64,000 nt of DNA. It comes from Clostridium_AM tanneri (GTDB taxonomy: Bacteria; Bacillota; Clostridia; Clostridiales; Clostridiaceae). The position numbers were made by a program, and so were the translations under genes. Location of the stretch: assembly GCF_033659955.1 (NCBI RefSeq), contig NZ_JARUJP010000001.1, positions 124,001-188,000 of the forward strand, read 5' to 3'. The notes below the pieces were generated by a model. That model was not told the origin of the DNA and did not search any database. It worked only from the letters and a program-made list of their open reading frames with translations. Of this stretch, positions 45,525 through 53,988 are shown piece by piece (the stretch's first letter is position 1; the number at the start of each line of letters is the position of its first letter).

Positions 45525-46343
45525 TTATCTTAATAATTGAAGAACTCCTTGTGGTTGTTGATTAGCTTGAGCAAGCATTGCTTGTGCAGCTTGGTTAAGA
45601 ATGTTATTCTTTGAGAAGTTCATCATTTCTTTAGCCATATCAACATCTCTAACTCTTGATTCAGCTGAGCTTAAGTTTTCAGAAGCATTATTTAAGTTAG
45701 CAATAGTATGCTCTAATCTATTTTGTACTGCTCCAAGTTTTGATCTTTCTTTTGATACTGCTTCAATTGCATCATTTACTACACAAATTGCAGCTGTTGC
45801 ATCAGCTGCACTGCTTACTGAACTAGCTACTGAAGCAACACTTAAATTGGAAGCTTGCATTCCTGAGAAAGTAAGAGTTATTTGTTGATCCTTATTAGCT
45901 CCAACTTGGAATTTTACTCCAAGAGAAGTTGCACTAAACATTGTTTGAGTATTGAATTCAGTTTGTGTAGCAATTCTATCGATTTCTGAAGTTAATGCAG
46001 TTAATTCATCCTTTATTGCGTTTCTATCTGCTGTAACGTTAGTATCATTTGATGCTTGTACTGTTAACTCTCTCATTCTTTGAAGAATTGAGTGAGTTTC
46101 ATTTAATGCTCCTTCTGCTGTTTGGATCATTGAGATACCATCTTGTGAGTTTCTTGAAGCTTGGTCAAGACCTCTGATTTGTCCTCTCATTTTTTCAGAT
46201 ATTGCTAGTCCTGCTGCATCGTCTCCAGCTCTGTTAATTCTTAAACCTGAGCTTAATTTCTCCATTGATTTTCCAGCTGCTGCTGTGTTTGCAGTCATTT
46301 GTCTATGAGAGTTCATAGCATTCATATTGTGATTGATTATCAT
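45525..46343 (-). CDS. Flagellin, downstream copy of a tandem pair
   Basis: 272 residues, a short flagellin with D0/D1 domains and almost no central variable region. The N-terminal MIINHNMNAMNSHRQMTANT and LSSGLRINRAGDDAAGLAIS and the C-terminal DMAKEMMNFSKNNILNQAAQ are classic. It differs from the upstream copy at only five residues (D122, K144, D152, V169 and S178 here). The ATG is nine bases after AAGGAGG. The leader carries a GGA-loop hairpin, a likely CsrA site. No good sigma-D -35 precedes it: a TTCGATAT at 46442-46449 has no TAAA 15 bases upstream. It may therefore depend on read-through from the upstream copy. Confidence 0.97.
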   Translation of the reverse strand: MIINHNMNAMNSHRQMTANTAAAGKSMEKLSSGLRINRAGDDAAGLAISEKMRGQIRGLDQASRNSQDGISMIQTAEGALNETHSILQRMRELTVQASNDTNVTADRNAIKDELTALTSEIDRIATQTEFNTQTMFSATSLGVKFQVGANKDQQITLTFSGMQASNLSVASVASSVSSAADATAAICVVNDAIEAVSKERSKLGAVQNRLEHTIANLNNASENLSSAESRVRDVDMAKEMMNFSKNNILNQAAQAMLAQANQQPQGVLQLLR

Positions 46344-46371
46344 AATAATATTCCTCCTTGATTTTTAAATT

Positions 46372-46389
46372 GTGGAATTCCTTTTCCAC
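46372..46389 (-). promoter_or_regulatory. Predicted CsrA-binding hairpin in the leader of the downstream flagellin
   Basis: The minus-strand RNA reads GUGGAA-AAGGAA-UUCCAC: a perfect six-pair stem with GGA in the loop, the known CsrA recognition form. A second GGA lies in the ribosome site (AAGGAGGA) about 20 bases downstream. csrA and fliW are in the same locus. Confidence 0.65.
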
Positions 46390-46439
46390 CCTTTTTATTT
46401 ATATATCATTATTAAAATCTAAAAAATTTAGATTCTAGT

Positions 46440-46480
46440 AGATATCGAATTGTTACTACTTAATACAATTTTGGATATCT
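46440..46480 (-). terminator. Degenerate terminator between the two flagellins
   Basis: AGATATC-AATTG arms at 46440-46452 and 46466-46480 form an imperfect hairpin corresponding to the strong terminator after copy A, but mismatched and lacking a U tract. It may allow partial read-through from copy B into copy A. Confidence 0.45.
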
Positions 46481-46509
46481 TATTTTTTCAGTTATTCTTC
46501 GCCATTAAA

Positions 46510-47328
46510 TTATCTTAATAATTGAAGAACTCCTTGTGGCTGTTGATTAGCTTGAGCAAGCATTGCTTGTGCAGCTTGGTTAAGAATGTTATTCTTTGAG
46601 AAGTTCATCATTTCCTTAGCCATATCAACATCTCTAACTCTTGATTCAGCTGAACTTAAGTTTTCAGAAGCATTATTTAAGTTAGCAATAGTATGTTCTA
46701 ATCTATTTTGTACTGCTCCTAGTTTTGATCTTTCTTTTGATACTGCTTCAATTGCATCATTTACTACACAAATTGCAGCTGTTGCATCAGCTGCAGTGCT
46801 TACTGAACTAGCTACTGAAGCAATACTTAAATTTGAAGCTTGCATTCCTGAGAAAGTAAGAGTTATTTGTTGACCCTTATTAGCTCCAACTTGGAAGTTC
46901 ACTCCAAGAGAAGTTGCACTAAACATTGTTTGAGTATTGAACTCAGTTTGTGTAGCAATTCTATTGATTTCGCTAGTTAAAGCAGTTAACTCGTCCTTTA
47001 TTGCGTTTCTATCAGCTGTAACGTTAGTATCATTTGATGCTTGTACTGTTAACTCTCTCATTCTTTGAAGAATTGAGTGAGTTTCGTTTAAAGCTCCTTC
47101 TGCTGTTTGAATCATTGAGATACCATCTTGTGAGTTTCTTGAAGCTTGGTCAAGACCTCTGATTTGTCCTCTCATTTTTTCAGATATTGCTAGTCCTGCT
47201 GCATCATCTCCAGCTCTGTTAATTCTTAAACCTGAGCTTAATTTTTCCATTGATTTTCCAGCTGCTGCTGTGTTTGCAGTCATTTGTCTATGAGAGTTCA
47301 TAGCATTCATGTTGTGATTGATTATCAT
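46510..47328 (-). CDS. Flagellin, upstream copy of a tandem pair
   Basis: 272 residues, identical in length to the next gene and differing at N122, N144, G152, I169 and T178. All D0 and D1 motifs are intact, for example QDGISMIQTAEGALNETHS, and the C-terminal MLAQANQQPQGVLQLLR. It is likely the major filament subunit. The leader holds the same GGA-loop hairpin and ribosome site as the copy downstream, plus a weak sigma-D promoter (TTAA-N15-AACGATAT). It directly follows the fliT-like gene. Confidence 0.97.
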   Translation of the reverse strand: MIINHNMNAMNSHRQMTANTAAAGKSMEKLSSGLRINRAGDDAAGLAISEKMRGQIRGLDQASRNSQDGISMIQTAEGALNETHSILQRMRELTVQASNDTNVTADRNAIKDELTALTSEINRIATQTEFNTQTMFSATSLGVNFQVGANKGQQITLTFSGMQASNLSIASVASSVSTAADATAAICVVNDAIEAVSKERSKLGAVQNRLEHTIANLNNASENLSSAESRVRDVDMAKEMMNFSKNNILNQAAQAMLAQANQQPQGVLQLLR

Positions 47329-47356
47329 AATAATATTCCTCCTTGATTTTTAAATT

Positions 47357-47374
47357 GTGGAATTCCTTTTCCAC
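47357..47374 (-). promoter_or_regulatory. Predicted CsrA-binding hairpin in the leader of the upstream flagellin
   Basis: The same GUGGAA-AAGGAA-UUCCAC stem-loop as in the other copy, conserved although flanking bases differ further upstream. CsrA bound here and at the ribosome site would block translation until FliW removes it, as known for Bacillus hag. Confidence 0.65.
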
Positions 47375-47394
47375 CTTTTTTGTTTACAGTAAAT

Positions 47395-47421
47395 ATATCG
47401 TTAGCTTTTTTTAATGCTTAA
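47395..47421 (-). promoter_or_regulatory. Probable sigma-D promoter of the upstream flagellin (weak -35)
   Basis: Minus strand: TTAA (47421-47418), 15 bases, AACGATAT (47402-47395). The spacing is exact and the -10 resembles the other sites, but the -35 differs at one of four positions. It starts inside the region just after the fliT-like stop. Confidence 0.6.
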
Positions 47422-47428
47422 TAGCATT

Positions 47429-47767
47429 TTAAATTTTTTTATTAAAAAACACTGAATCTACTGAAAATCTTTTATTGTAACTTTTATTAGCCGACTTTGA
47501 TGTTTTTAGTTCATCTATATTTTTAAGAATAGTAGCTTTTTTTTCTTTTGTTACCTTTATCAACTTTTGATTTAGTACTAATATATCTAACTCTCTGCAC
47601 AGGCGTAAAAATTCTTCTTTAGAATAAGTTATATTATCTATTTCATCCATTATATTTTGCCTATTAGCTAATAGCTTATCTAAACTATCATAATCTTCAT
47701 TTTCAGCACTAGTTATAAGTTGTATAGTTATATTCTTGTACTGAATTAGCTTTTCTCTTAAATTCAT
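47429..47767 (-). CDS. fliT: FliT-like flagellar export chaperone
   Basis: 112 residues, all helical and charged, starting MNLREKLIQYKNITIQLITS. The order fliD-fliT is standard, and the DEIDNITYSKEE and C-terminal SKSANKSYNKRF segments fit Firmicute FliT-like proteins. In the family FliT binds FliD as its export chaperone. Sequence alone is weak evidence for such short helical proteins; the call depends on position 28 bases after fliD. Confidence 0.7.
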   Translation of the reverse strand: MNLREKLIQYKNITIQLITSAENEDYDSLDKLLANRQNIMDEIDNITYSKEEFLRLCRELDILVLNQKLIKVTKEKKATILKNIDELKTSKSANKSYNKRFSVDSVFFNKKI

Positions 47768-47795
47768 AATAAGCTCTCCATGTTAAGTTTATTCA

Positions 47796-50336
47796 CTAGC
47801 CCTGACTCATTCCTAGCTGACTAGCCAGCCAACTGCTTTGAGAATTCATAGTATTCATTGCAGTTTCTAACTGAGCAAATTGTTTATAATATCTCTCTTC
47901 TTTATCATATATTTTTTCTAACATTTCCTTTATTTTGGTTTCTTTATCTTGAATTTGACTAGTAATACTGTTCTTATATTCTGTAAAATCCCCTTTAATT
48001 CCTGCTATTTCTAAAAGAGTTCCTTTTCTACCATTACTATCTCTGAAGACTGATATGTTATCTTCAAAAATGTCACTTATTCTATTAAATATACCTTCTT
48101 CATTATATCTTTCTTTTCTATCATCACTTCCCATAGTTCGAGAATAAGAACTATGGCTTGTAGACTTTTGAGTAAATAAGCTCATTACCTTGTCTGGTTC
48201 ATTTTTTAAAGCTTCTTTTAACTTTTCTTCGTCGATAATTATCTTTCCTCTTTGAGCTATGTCAGATGAAGTATTTAATCCTACTTCAAATAAATTAGTA
48301 CCAGCACCTTCAACTCCATCAAAAAATGCTTTTCTCATTTGAAGCAGCATATTTTCCAAGGTACTATCTTTAGAAAGTATACCTTGTTTAGCTTTTGTTT
48401 CCCACTTTTCTATTTCACTGTCACTCATAGATTTTTTTTGTTCATCAGTAAGAGGCAAATAGGTATACTGCTTTTTTTCTTCTACTGCACTAGAAATTTT
48501 ACCTATAAGTTCATTATAACTATCTATAAATCCTTTAATGGAGTCAAATCCTTTGTTCACATTAGAGTTTACAGAAAAGCTTATGGGACTAGTAGTAGTT
48601 CCATTTAATACATAGTTTACCCCATCAATAGTAAAATTGTTTAAAGACTGCTTAACAGTAGTAGAAACGCCATTACTAGTTAACGTAACTGTAGCATCCT
48701 CTCCCGTTTTATTTATGCTAGAGGAACCAAAAATTTTATTCAAGAAAGTTCCTGTAGTATCTGATCCAGTTAGAGTTTGGCTAGCTCCAGTTTGCGTTGA
48801 AGTCATTACAAACTGTCTTGTAAGCTGAGTATAGGAAATATCTACTCCTGCCTTACTTTCAATATCTCTAATTATATCATCTATTGATTTATTTTTTGCA
48901 CCTACTATAATGTCATCTGGGTTAGTTTTATTATCGGTATCACTGTTAAAGTTGTAGTGAAAAGTCTTACCATTTACAGTAAACTTAACTTCTCCACTTA
49001 TTATATTTGACATTTTATCACTAATACTCTGATCTACAGTAAATGAGCTAGGCAGCCCTACGGTACTAGCCCCATTTCCTGTTATAGTGATTTGGTTTTT
49101 TGAAGTGGATTTAAATATTAACTTACCATCTACAGACTTATCTGCTGTTATACCTGTTCCTGATAACTGAGTAGTAATTTGTGATGCTATAGTGCTTATG
49201 GCGTTGTTATTTGAGGCATCTTTAAACTCTGATGTTGCCGAATCCCAATGGAATGTTTGTTCAGCTAGTTTCACCGTTTTAGTTGTAGTACTAGTTCCAT
49301 CAAATATCTTCACAGTTAATGTATCATTTACATCTTTTATTATTTTTTGATCATAAGATAATGTGTTTCCTGAAACATTAGGAGTAGATACAGTAGTACT
49401 GGCTACTCCTGTGCTACTTAATGAAACTGCTGTAGTTGATACTGCTGCACCGCTATTTGAATAATTTACACTTCCAGCTACAGAACTATTACTAGCGTCT
49501 ACAAATGATATATTTAAGCCATCTGTTGATTGTGCTTTCACTCCTGTTGGAAATTTAGTAACTCCATCTGTAGCAGTAGCCCCTGACAGCTTACTATTAA
49601 TTTGTGATGCTAAGCTTTCCATTGTATAGTTTCCATTTGAAACAGTAACATTATAATCTTTGCCCTGTACAGTTACCTTCAAGCTGTTATTTGTGTCATC
49701 TATTTTTACTTTGTGATAAAACTTTATAGCGTTATCTTTTACAACAGCTTGTATACTATCACTTAGCTTGCCGCTTCCATCATCAGTTGCTGCTAATTTT
49801 GTATTTATAGCTGAAGCAACATTACTTAAACTACTGTAATTACCTGTATCAAGGGTTATGCTTTTGCCATCCACTGTTATCTGATTATTTGAATTGTCCA
49901 ACACTACTGGAAAGGTTAAATTATTTGTTGCTTCTTTTAAATTGATATAAGGTGTTGATCCTGACAATGAAGATGCTTTAGTTGCCATATTACCAACACT
50001 AACAGAATAATTTCCCTCCGCTGCTCCTGTACCTGCTGTCATCTTAACTGCATTACTAGTATCTGTGGTATTCACATCAAAAGTAGATATCTTACTTCCT
50101 GAAAGTATATAGTTACTTGATAAAGGATCTAAATATTTACTTTTAAAAGAATTAATTTGTCCAATAAAATCTCGATACGAGTCCTGTTTCCACTGAAGTA
50201 CTTGCTGTTGTTGTTTTACTTTATCTACTCTACTATAGTAAGCAGACATCATCTGTTTTATTGCGGCATCAGTATCAATACCTGTTGCCATCCCTGTTAA
50301 CCTAAATTTGCTACTAGCATTAGTTATGCTACTCAT
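47796..50336 (-). CDS. fliD: Flagellar hook-associated protein 2 (filament cap) FliD
   Basis: 846 residues, larger than the usual 450-650 because of an expanded central region. N-terminal RLTGMATGIDTDAAIKQMMS and a C-terminal coiled coil (KEMLEKIYDKEERYYKQFAQ) with WLASQLGM at the end are the conserved FliD ends. Between about 130 and 560 are Ser/Thr/Asn-rich beta domains with two or more related units (NSLKVTVQGKDYNVTVSNGN; SNQITVDGKSITLDTGN) exposed on the cap. These may be glycosylated or adhesive (inference). GGGGGGAG precedes the ATG. Confidence 0.94.
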   Translation of the reverse strand: MSSITNASSKFRLTGMATGIDTDAAIKQMMSAYYSRVDKVKQQQQVLQWKQDSYRDFIGQINSFKSKYLDPLSSNYILSGSKISTFDVNTTDTSNAVKMTAGTGAAEGNYSVSVGNMATKASSLSGSTPYINLKEATNNLTFPVVLDNSNNQITVDGKSITLDTGNYSSLSNVASAINTKLAATDDGSGKLSDSIQAVVKDNAIKFYHKVKIDDTNNSLKVTVQGKDYNVTVSNGNYTMESLASQINSKLSGATATDGVTKFPTGVKAQSTDGLNISFVDASNSSVAGSVNYSNSGAAVSTTAVSLSSTGVASTTVSTPNVSGNTLSYDQKIIKDVNDTLTVKIFDGTSTTTKTVKLAEQTFHWDSATSEFKDASNNNAISTIASQITTQLSGTGITADKSVDGKLIFKSTSKNQITITGNGASTVGLPSSFTVDQSISDKMSNIISGEVKFTVNGKTFHYNFNSDTDNKTNPDDIIVGAKNKSIDDIIRDIESKAGVDISYTQLTRQFVMTSTQTGASQTLTGSDTTGTFLNKIFGSSSINKTGEDATVTLTSNGVSTTVKQSLNNFTIDGVNYVLNGTTTSPISFSVNSNVNKGFDSIKGFIDSYNELIGKISSAVEEKKQYTYLPLTDEQKKSMSDSEIEKWETKAKQGILSKDSTLENMLLQMRKAFFDGVEGAGTNLFEVGLNTSSDIAQRGKIIIDEEKLKEALKNEPDKVMSLFTQKSTSHSSYSRTMGSDDRKERYNEEGIFNRISDIFEDNISVFRDSNGRKGTLLEIAGIKGDFTEYKNSITSQIQDKETKIKEMLEKIYDKEERYYKQFAQLETAMNTMNSQSSWLASQLGMSQG

Positions 50337-50368
50337 AACTTACTCCCCCCTCTGGAAATAAATTTTCC

Positions 50369-50761
50369 TTATTTTGTCATTTTCGAAATCTTATAAGCTT
50401 CGTGCCAAGTATCTCTAACATCCTCTATTAGAGCAATAACCTCGTCCATTATCGATACATCTTTTTTTATGTTGGCATCTATAAGTCTTCTTACAATAAA
50501 ATCATAAATACTCATTAATCCATGAGCCCATTGTCCACCTTTATTTACGTCAAGAGTTGCCATAAGTTCATAAAATATGTCCTGAGTCCTGACTATATTT
50601 TCATGGGACCTCTTTATATCTTTGTCAATAATCGCTTGTCTACCCACTTTTGCAAACTTAACTGCTCCGTCTACTAACATTAATAGTAACTGGTCTTTTG
50701 AAGCATAATTTACACTATTAGTTTTATACGCATTATATGCATTTGAAGCATACACATTCAT
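50369..50761 (-). CDS. fliS: Flagellin export chaperone FliS
   Basis: 130 residues. NAYNAYKTNSVNYASKDQLL, LMLVDGAVKFAKVGRQAI and RLIDANIKKDVSIMDEVI are typical FliS helices. It binds the C-terminus of flagellin to prevent premature assembly and takes part in FliW/CsrA homeostasis in Bacillus. It lies directly upstream of fliD. Confidence 0.95.
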   Translation of the reverse strand: MNVYASNAYNAYKTNSVNYASKDQLLLMLVDGAVKFAKVGRQAIIDKDIKRSHENIVRTQDIFYELMATLDVNKGGQWAHGLMSIYDFIVRRLIDANIKKDVSIMDEVIALIEDVRDTWHEAYKISKMTK

Positions 50762-50857
50762 ACACCCCTTTTTTACTTTAGTAGTTCAGAATTCTAATAT
50801 TAATTATCTATAAACTTCAACTTAAATATGACTTTGCTAATTCAATTATTTCTAGTT

Positions 50858-51160
50858 CTACTTTCTTACATCCAGAAGATTTCCCTTCATTTCATCTTTT
50901 GAAGGTTCTGCTTCCTTATAAGCTGGGACTTGAACTTCTTCAATCTTTATTGCTTCCACAGTGAATTTTTTCTTATTCTTATCCCTTTCTTTCTTTTGTT
51001 TTTCCAATTCAGAATTAAAGTCTGCTCCACCTTTTTTATCTTTATTTTTGCTATCTGAATTTACAGCTATTTTAGCTTTATTATGAATTTTTCCCGATTT
51101 TGTGGTTTCCTTTATTCTCTGTCGTAATTCTGGGTCAATCTTATTTAACCTATATTCCAT
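50858..51160 (-). CDS. Unknown small protein in the flagellar operon
   Basis: Predicted 100 residues from the ATG at 51160, seven bases after GAGGGGTGG. It is hydrophilic and lysine/glutamate-rich with a likely disordered middle (DSKNKDKKGGADFNSELEKQ) and a more ordered end (FTVEAIKIEEVQVPAYKEAE). No domain is recognised. It sits between flaG and fliS with 75-100-base gaps and is presumably co-transcribed, so an accessory role in filament assembly or secretion is plausible but not shown. Confidence 0.72.
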   Translation of the reverse strand: MEYRLNKIDPELRQRIKETTKSGKIHNKAKIAVNSDSKNKDKKGGADFNSELEKQKKERDKNKKKFTVEAIKIEEVQVPAYKEAEPSKDEMKGNLLDVRK

Positions 51161-51236
51161 AAATCTACCACCCCTCATTAAACAGATAATTGATATGGAT
51201 AAACTGTTTATAATAAAATTATAGCATTATAAACAC

Positions 51237-51632
51237 CTATGCTTTTTGATCTACAAATACTCCCGCTAATTCGCAAAGTTTGTTTATCATATCTATAAGC
51301 CTTTTCGGTGGTAGTTCTTTTACTATTTCTTTTGTTTTATTATTTATTATCTTTATAGTTAATTCTTTTGTTTTTCCATATAACTCATATTCTACATGAG
51401 TATCGTTATCTTCTAGCAGTTTATTAAATTTATCTATTGCTTTTTTTATATCCTTTTCTGATATGTCCTGATTATTGTTTAACTGGTAACCTAATTCGCT
51501 GCTTTTAGAATCTGTATCAGATAAGTTATTATTTAGACTAATCCCTTGTATATCCTCATTACTGTTATCTATAGAACCTGTGTTTAAATTCAAAGATGCC
51601 TGTCTTCCTTGACCTATATTGTTAACTTCCAT
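51237..51632 (-). CDS. flaG: FlaG family flagellar protein
   Basis: 131 residues: an Asn/Gln/Ser-rich N-terminal half followed by the FlaG domain (about 55-131) with ISEKDIKKAIDKFNKLLEDN, EYELYGKTKELTIKIINNKT and EIVKELPPKRLIDMINKLCE. FlaG affects filament length in other bacteria by an unknown mechanism. It lies downstream of csrA, separated by a hairpin at 51697-51737. Confidence 0.9.
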   Translation of the reverse strand: MEVNNIGQGRQASLNLNTGSIDNSNEDIQGISLNNNLSDTDSKSSELGYQLNNNQDISEKDIKKAIDKFNKLLEDNDTHVEYELYGKTKELTIKIINNKTKEIVKELPPKRLIDMINKLCELAGVFVDQKA

Positions 51633-51696
51633 GCGTAAACACCTCTCACTTTAAATTCTATATTTTATTTGTGTTAAACTGTATATAAATAATATG

Positions 51697-51737
51697 TATT
51701 AGACAGACTTTAGTAAAAACTAATGATCTGCCTAATA
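51697..51737 (-). terminator. Hairpin between csrA and flaG, possible attenuator
   Basis: TATTAG-a-CAGA (51697-51707) pairs with TCTG-c-CTAATA (51727-51737), with inner TTAGT/ACTAA pairing. It lacks a strong U-run, so it may process or weaken rather than end the transcript. Confidence 0.5.
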
Positions 51738-51767
51738 TAGTAATTAATTTTGTACAATTTCTTAGTT

Positions 51768-51983
51768 TTACTTCTTTATGTTTTTTAAAACACTAATATC
51801 AGAAGCTACAGAATTTTTATTTTCCTGTCCTACCTCTTTATATAGTTCTTTTCTAAGAATTGTTACACTCTTAGGTGCGGATATAGAAAGTTTTACAGAG
51901 TTATCATCCAGTTTTACTACTGTTATTTCTATATCATCTCCTATGAGAAGTGATTCACCTTTCTTTCTGCTTATGACTAACAT
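51768..51983 (-). CDS. csrA: Carbon storage/translational regulator CsrA
   Basis: 71 residues, starting MLVISRKKGESLLIGDDIEI with VRL-like VKLSISAPKSVTILRKELYK, the RNA-binding strand and the FliW-contact region. The C-terminus is slightly extended (SDISVLKNIKK). CsrA binds GGA in hairpin loops and blocks translation; in Bacillus the target is hag. Predicted GGA-loop hairpins lie before both tandem flagellins here. It follows fliW by about 90 bases. Confidence 0.96.
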   Translation of the reverse strand: MLVISRKKGESLLIGDDIEITVVKLDDNSVKLSISAPKSVTILRKELYKEVGQENKNSVASDISVLKNIKK

Positions 51984-52016
51984 CTAACCATCTCCTCGGA
52001 TGCTCTATTCACTCCC

Positions 52017-52055
52017 AAAACTAAGGGTATACTTTTTAAAGGACATCTTAGTTTT
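52017..52055 (-). other. Inverted repeat between fliW and csrA
   Basis: AAAACTAAG (52017-52025) and CTTAGTTTT (52047-52055) form a nine-pair stem with a 21-base loop, 15 bases after the fliW stop. It could be a weak terminator or an mRNA processing site. It lies about 35 bases upstream of the csrA start. Confidence 0.45.
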
Positions 52056-52071
52056 ATAAGTTCCTAATCTT

Positions 52072-52512
52072 CTATATTCTTATCATATTATTTTTATACA
52101 ATGGATGCTTTATAACATAATTAGGGTTATCTAGTATTATTTGTTCCCCTAAATTATTCTTTATATTTATTATTATTGGAGCCTTTAAATTTACAGTTAT
52201 ATTTTCTACTTTAGAGTTTAAAGTAACTGTATTTAAAACTAAAACATCTTCTGGTTTTTCTATCTTAAGTTCACTAACTTTTTCTTCATCTAATTTAAGC
52301 TCATAGTCCTTTACTAAATTAAAAGGTGATATTACTACTAGCCCTATAGCCATATCCTCTATTGATTGAAGAATGCTGAATACTTCATTATCTTCAACGT
52401 TGAAAAGAATAAATTTCTTTAATTCCTCAAAACCAGGAATACCTTTTTTAAAATTTATAACATTTTTTTCTTCGAATTCTCTTACTCCATGATATTTTGT
52501 ATTTAGTTTCAT
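52072..52512 (-). CDS. fliW: Flagellar assembly factor FliW
   Basis: Predicted 146 residues from the ATG at 52512, eight bases after AGAGGTG, giving MKLNTKYHGVREFEEKNVIN, the expected FliW start; the upstream in-frame Met adds 17 unconserved residues. FKKGIPGFEELKKFILFNVE and FNLVKDYELKLDEEKVSELK are family motifs. FliW binds flagellin and CsrA in turn, releasing CsrA inhibition when flagellin is scarce. It is directly followed by csrA, the usual pair. Confidence 0.95.
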   Translation of the reverse strand: MKLNTKYHGVREFEEKNVINFKKGIPGFEELKKFILFNVEDNEVFSILQSIEDMAIGLVVISPFNLVKDYELKLDEEKVSELKIEKPEDVLVLNTVTLNSKVENITVNLKAPIIINIKNNLGEQIILDNPNYVIKHPLYKNNMIRI

Positions 52513-52593
52513 CCTTTTAACACCTCTTTTATCAGTGGACAACTGAAAGTTTATGGCTATCAATGATAGTTTTCCTCATTGTCCATTGAATAC

Positions 52594-53910
52594 TTATCTC
52601 ATATAATCCATTAGTGTTGGCTGAAGAACCTTAGCACTAGTTTGCAATGATGCTAAATAAACTGTTTGCATAACTGCATATTCCATGGTTTTTTCTGTTA
52701 TGTCTATATCTTCTGTTTTAGAGAGGATATCAGTCATGTCTAGGTTTGACTGTTCATTTTGTTCCTTGGCGCCTTCCATTCTCTTTTGCTTTGCACCAAC
52801 CTCAGAGCGGAACTTTAGTATTTGAGACATAGCAGCATCTATATCTACTAAATCCTGATTTGTTAAAGCTTTTGTTCCAGCTTCAGCATCTGTATTTCCA
52901 TTATCATCTTTACCCTCTAAGTGATTTAATATTCTTTGCATTAAACCCATTATATTATCTTTATCTGAATTGCCATAGTTAACAACATCTACAGCTGAAA
53001 CATTATATTTTATTATTACTCCTTGTGAAAGTTCTGTTTCGCGGCTGCCAGATATCATATTCATCTGCATACTAGGAAACTCCTGATTTTTGCTATTAAA
53101 TTCAGCAGCATCAATATCCGTTGCTGAAATAGCTACTTTATCATTATTTTGAGTAAAAAATGATATTTTCTTTCCATCTGCACTTTTTTCTGCTATAATT
53201 TTCCCTCTTAGGAGTTTTTCTGGTGGAGTACCAGTCTCCGATTCACTTATCTTTTTATTTATGCTATTTACTACATCATCTACAGAAGATTTATCTGTAA
53301 AAGCATCTAAAGTTATTTCTACATCTTTTCCATCTATATTAAAGGTTATTTTTTTTCCTGACCAGTTTTTCGGAGTAACAGTTTCGGATGTGACATTTGG
53401 AAGCTTTTTCAACTCCTTGCCACCACTGCTGGTATATATTAACCTATTGTTTTGAGCACTATCAAGCTCAGCGTTTACAGGCTTCGACGCCCCCTTAGTA
53501 CCACCAAAAATGTACTCACCATCAAAGCTTGTATTTAAAACCTGTGATATTTGCCCAATTCTTTGATTTATCTCATCCTTTATCTTTAATCTTTCATCAG
53601 AACCATAGGCTGCATTCCCTGCTGATACCATTTTTTCTCTTATCGACTGAAATACATTTCCTAGCTGGCCAAGTGCTGTATCTGTAGTATCAAGCCAGTT
53701 TATTACATTTGTTATATTTTTATTATACTGTTTATTCGCATCTATTTGTGTGTGCATCTGCATTGATCTTGATACGTTAAAAGGATCATCTGAAGGTTTA
53801 CTAAAATTCTTTCCTGATGACATCTGCTGCTGAAGTTGCCTCATTTTTCCTAAATTCGTCTGCATATCACTTAGATAATTATTAGCAAGCATTTTATTTG
53901 TAACTCTCAA
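52594..53910 (-). CDS. flgL: Flagellar hook-associated protein 3 FlgL
   Basis: Predicted 438 residues. I choose the TTG at 53910, nine bases after AGAGGTG, because it gives MRVTNKMLANNYLSDMQTNL, the standard FlgL N-terminus; the upstream start adds 12 residues that are part of the leader. Conserved ends: QQQMSSGKNFSKPSDDPFNV and EKTMEYAVMQTVYLASLQTS. FlgL is the second hook-filament junction protein. It lies about 80 bases after flgK. Confidence 0.95.
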   Translation of the reverse strand: MRVTNKMLANNYLSDMQTNLGKMRQLQQQMSSGKNFSKPSDDPFNVSRSMQMHTQIDANKQYNKNITNVINWLDTTDTALGQLGNVFQSIREKMVSAGNAAYGSDERLKIKDEINQRIGQISQVLNTSFDGEYIFGGTKGASKPVNAELDSAQNNRLIYTSSGGKELKKLPNVTSETVTPKNWSGKKITFNIDGKDVEITLDAFTDKSSVDDVVNSINKKISESETGTPPEKLLRGKIIAEKSADGKKISFFTQNNDKVAISATDIDAAEFNSKNQEFPSMQMNMISGSRETELSQGVIIKYNVSAVDVVNYGNSDKDNIMGLMQRILNHLEGKDDNGNTDAEAGTKALTNQDLVDIDAAMSQILKFRSEVGAKQKRMEGAKEQNEQSNLDMTDILSKTEDIDITEKTMEYAVMQTVYLASLQTSAKVLQPTLMDYMR

Positions 53911-53988
53911 AGTATAATCACCTCTTTTAATTAAAATAATTGACACAGCACAAAGACTGTTTCTGTGCCACTAATTTAGTAATAGTTT

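Larger units (their letters stand above)
45474..46389. repeat. Tandem duplication unit, copy A (flagellin plus leader plus half-terminator)
   Basis: About 916 bases that match 46458-47374 almost base for base: leader hairpin, ribosome site, entire flagellin gene and the first arm of the terminator. Similarity ends abruptly on both sides, marking the duplicated segment. Confidence 0.85.
46458..47374. repeat. Tandem duplication unit, copy B
   Basis: About 917 bases matching 45474-46389, with one single-base indel in the downstream flank (TTTTTTCAGTT versus TTTTTTAGCT) and scattered substitutions, mostly silent. Confidence 0.85.

Noticed and set aside
46442..46468. Sigma-D promoter for the downstream flagellin
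   Set aside because: TTCGATAT is present but the -35 position reads TTGT, and the sequence belongs to the palindrome of the old terminator.
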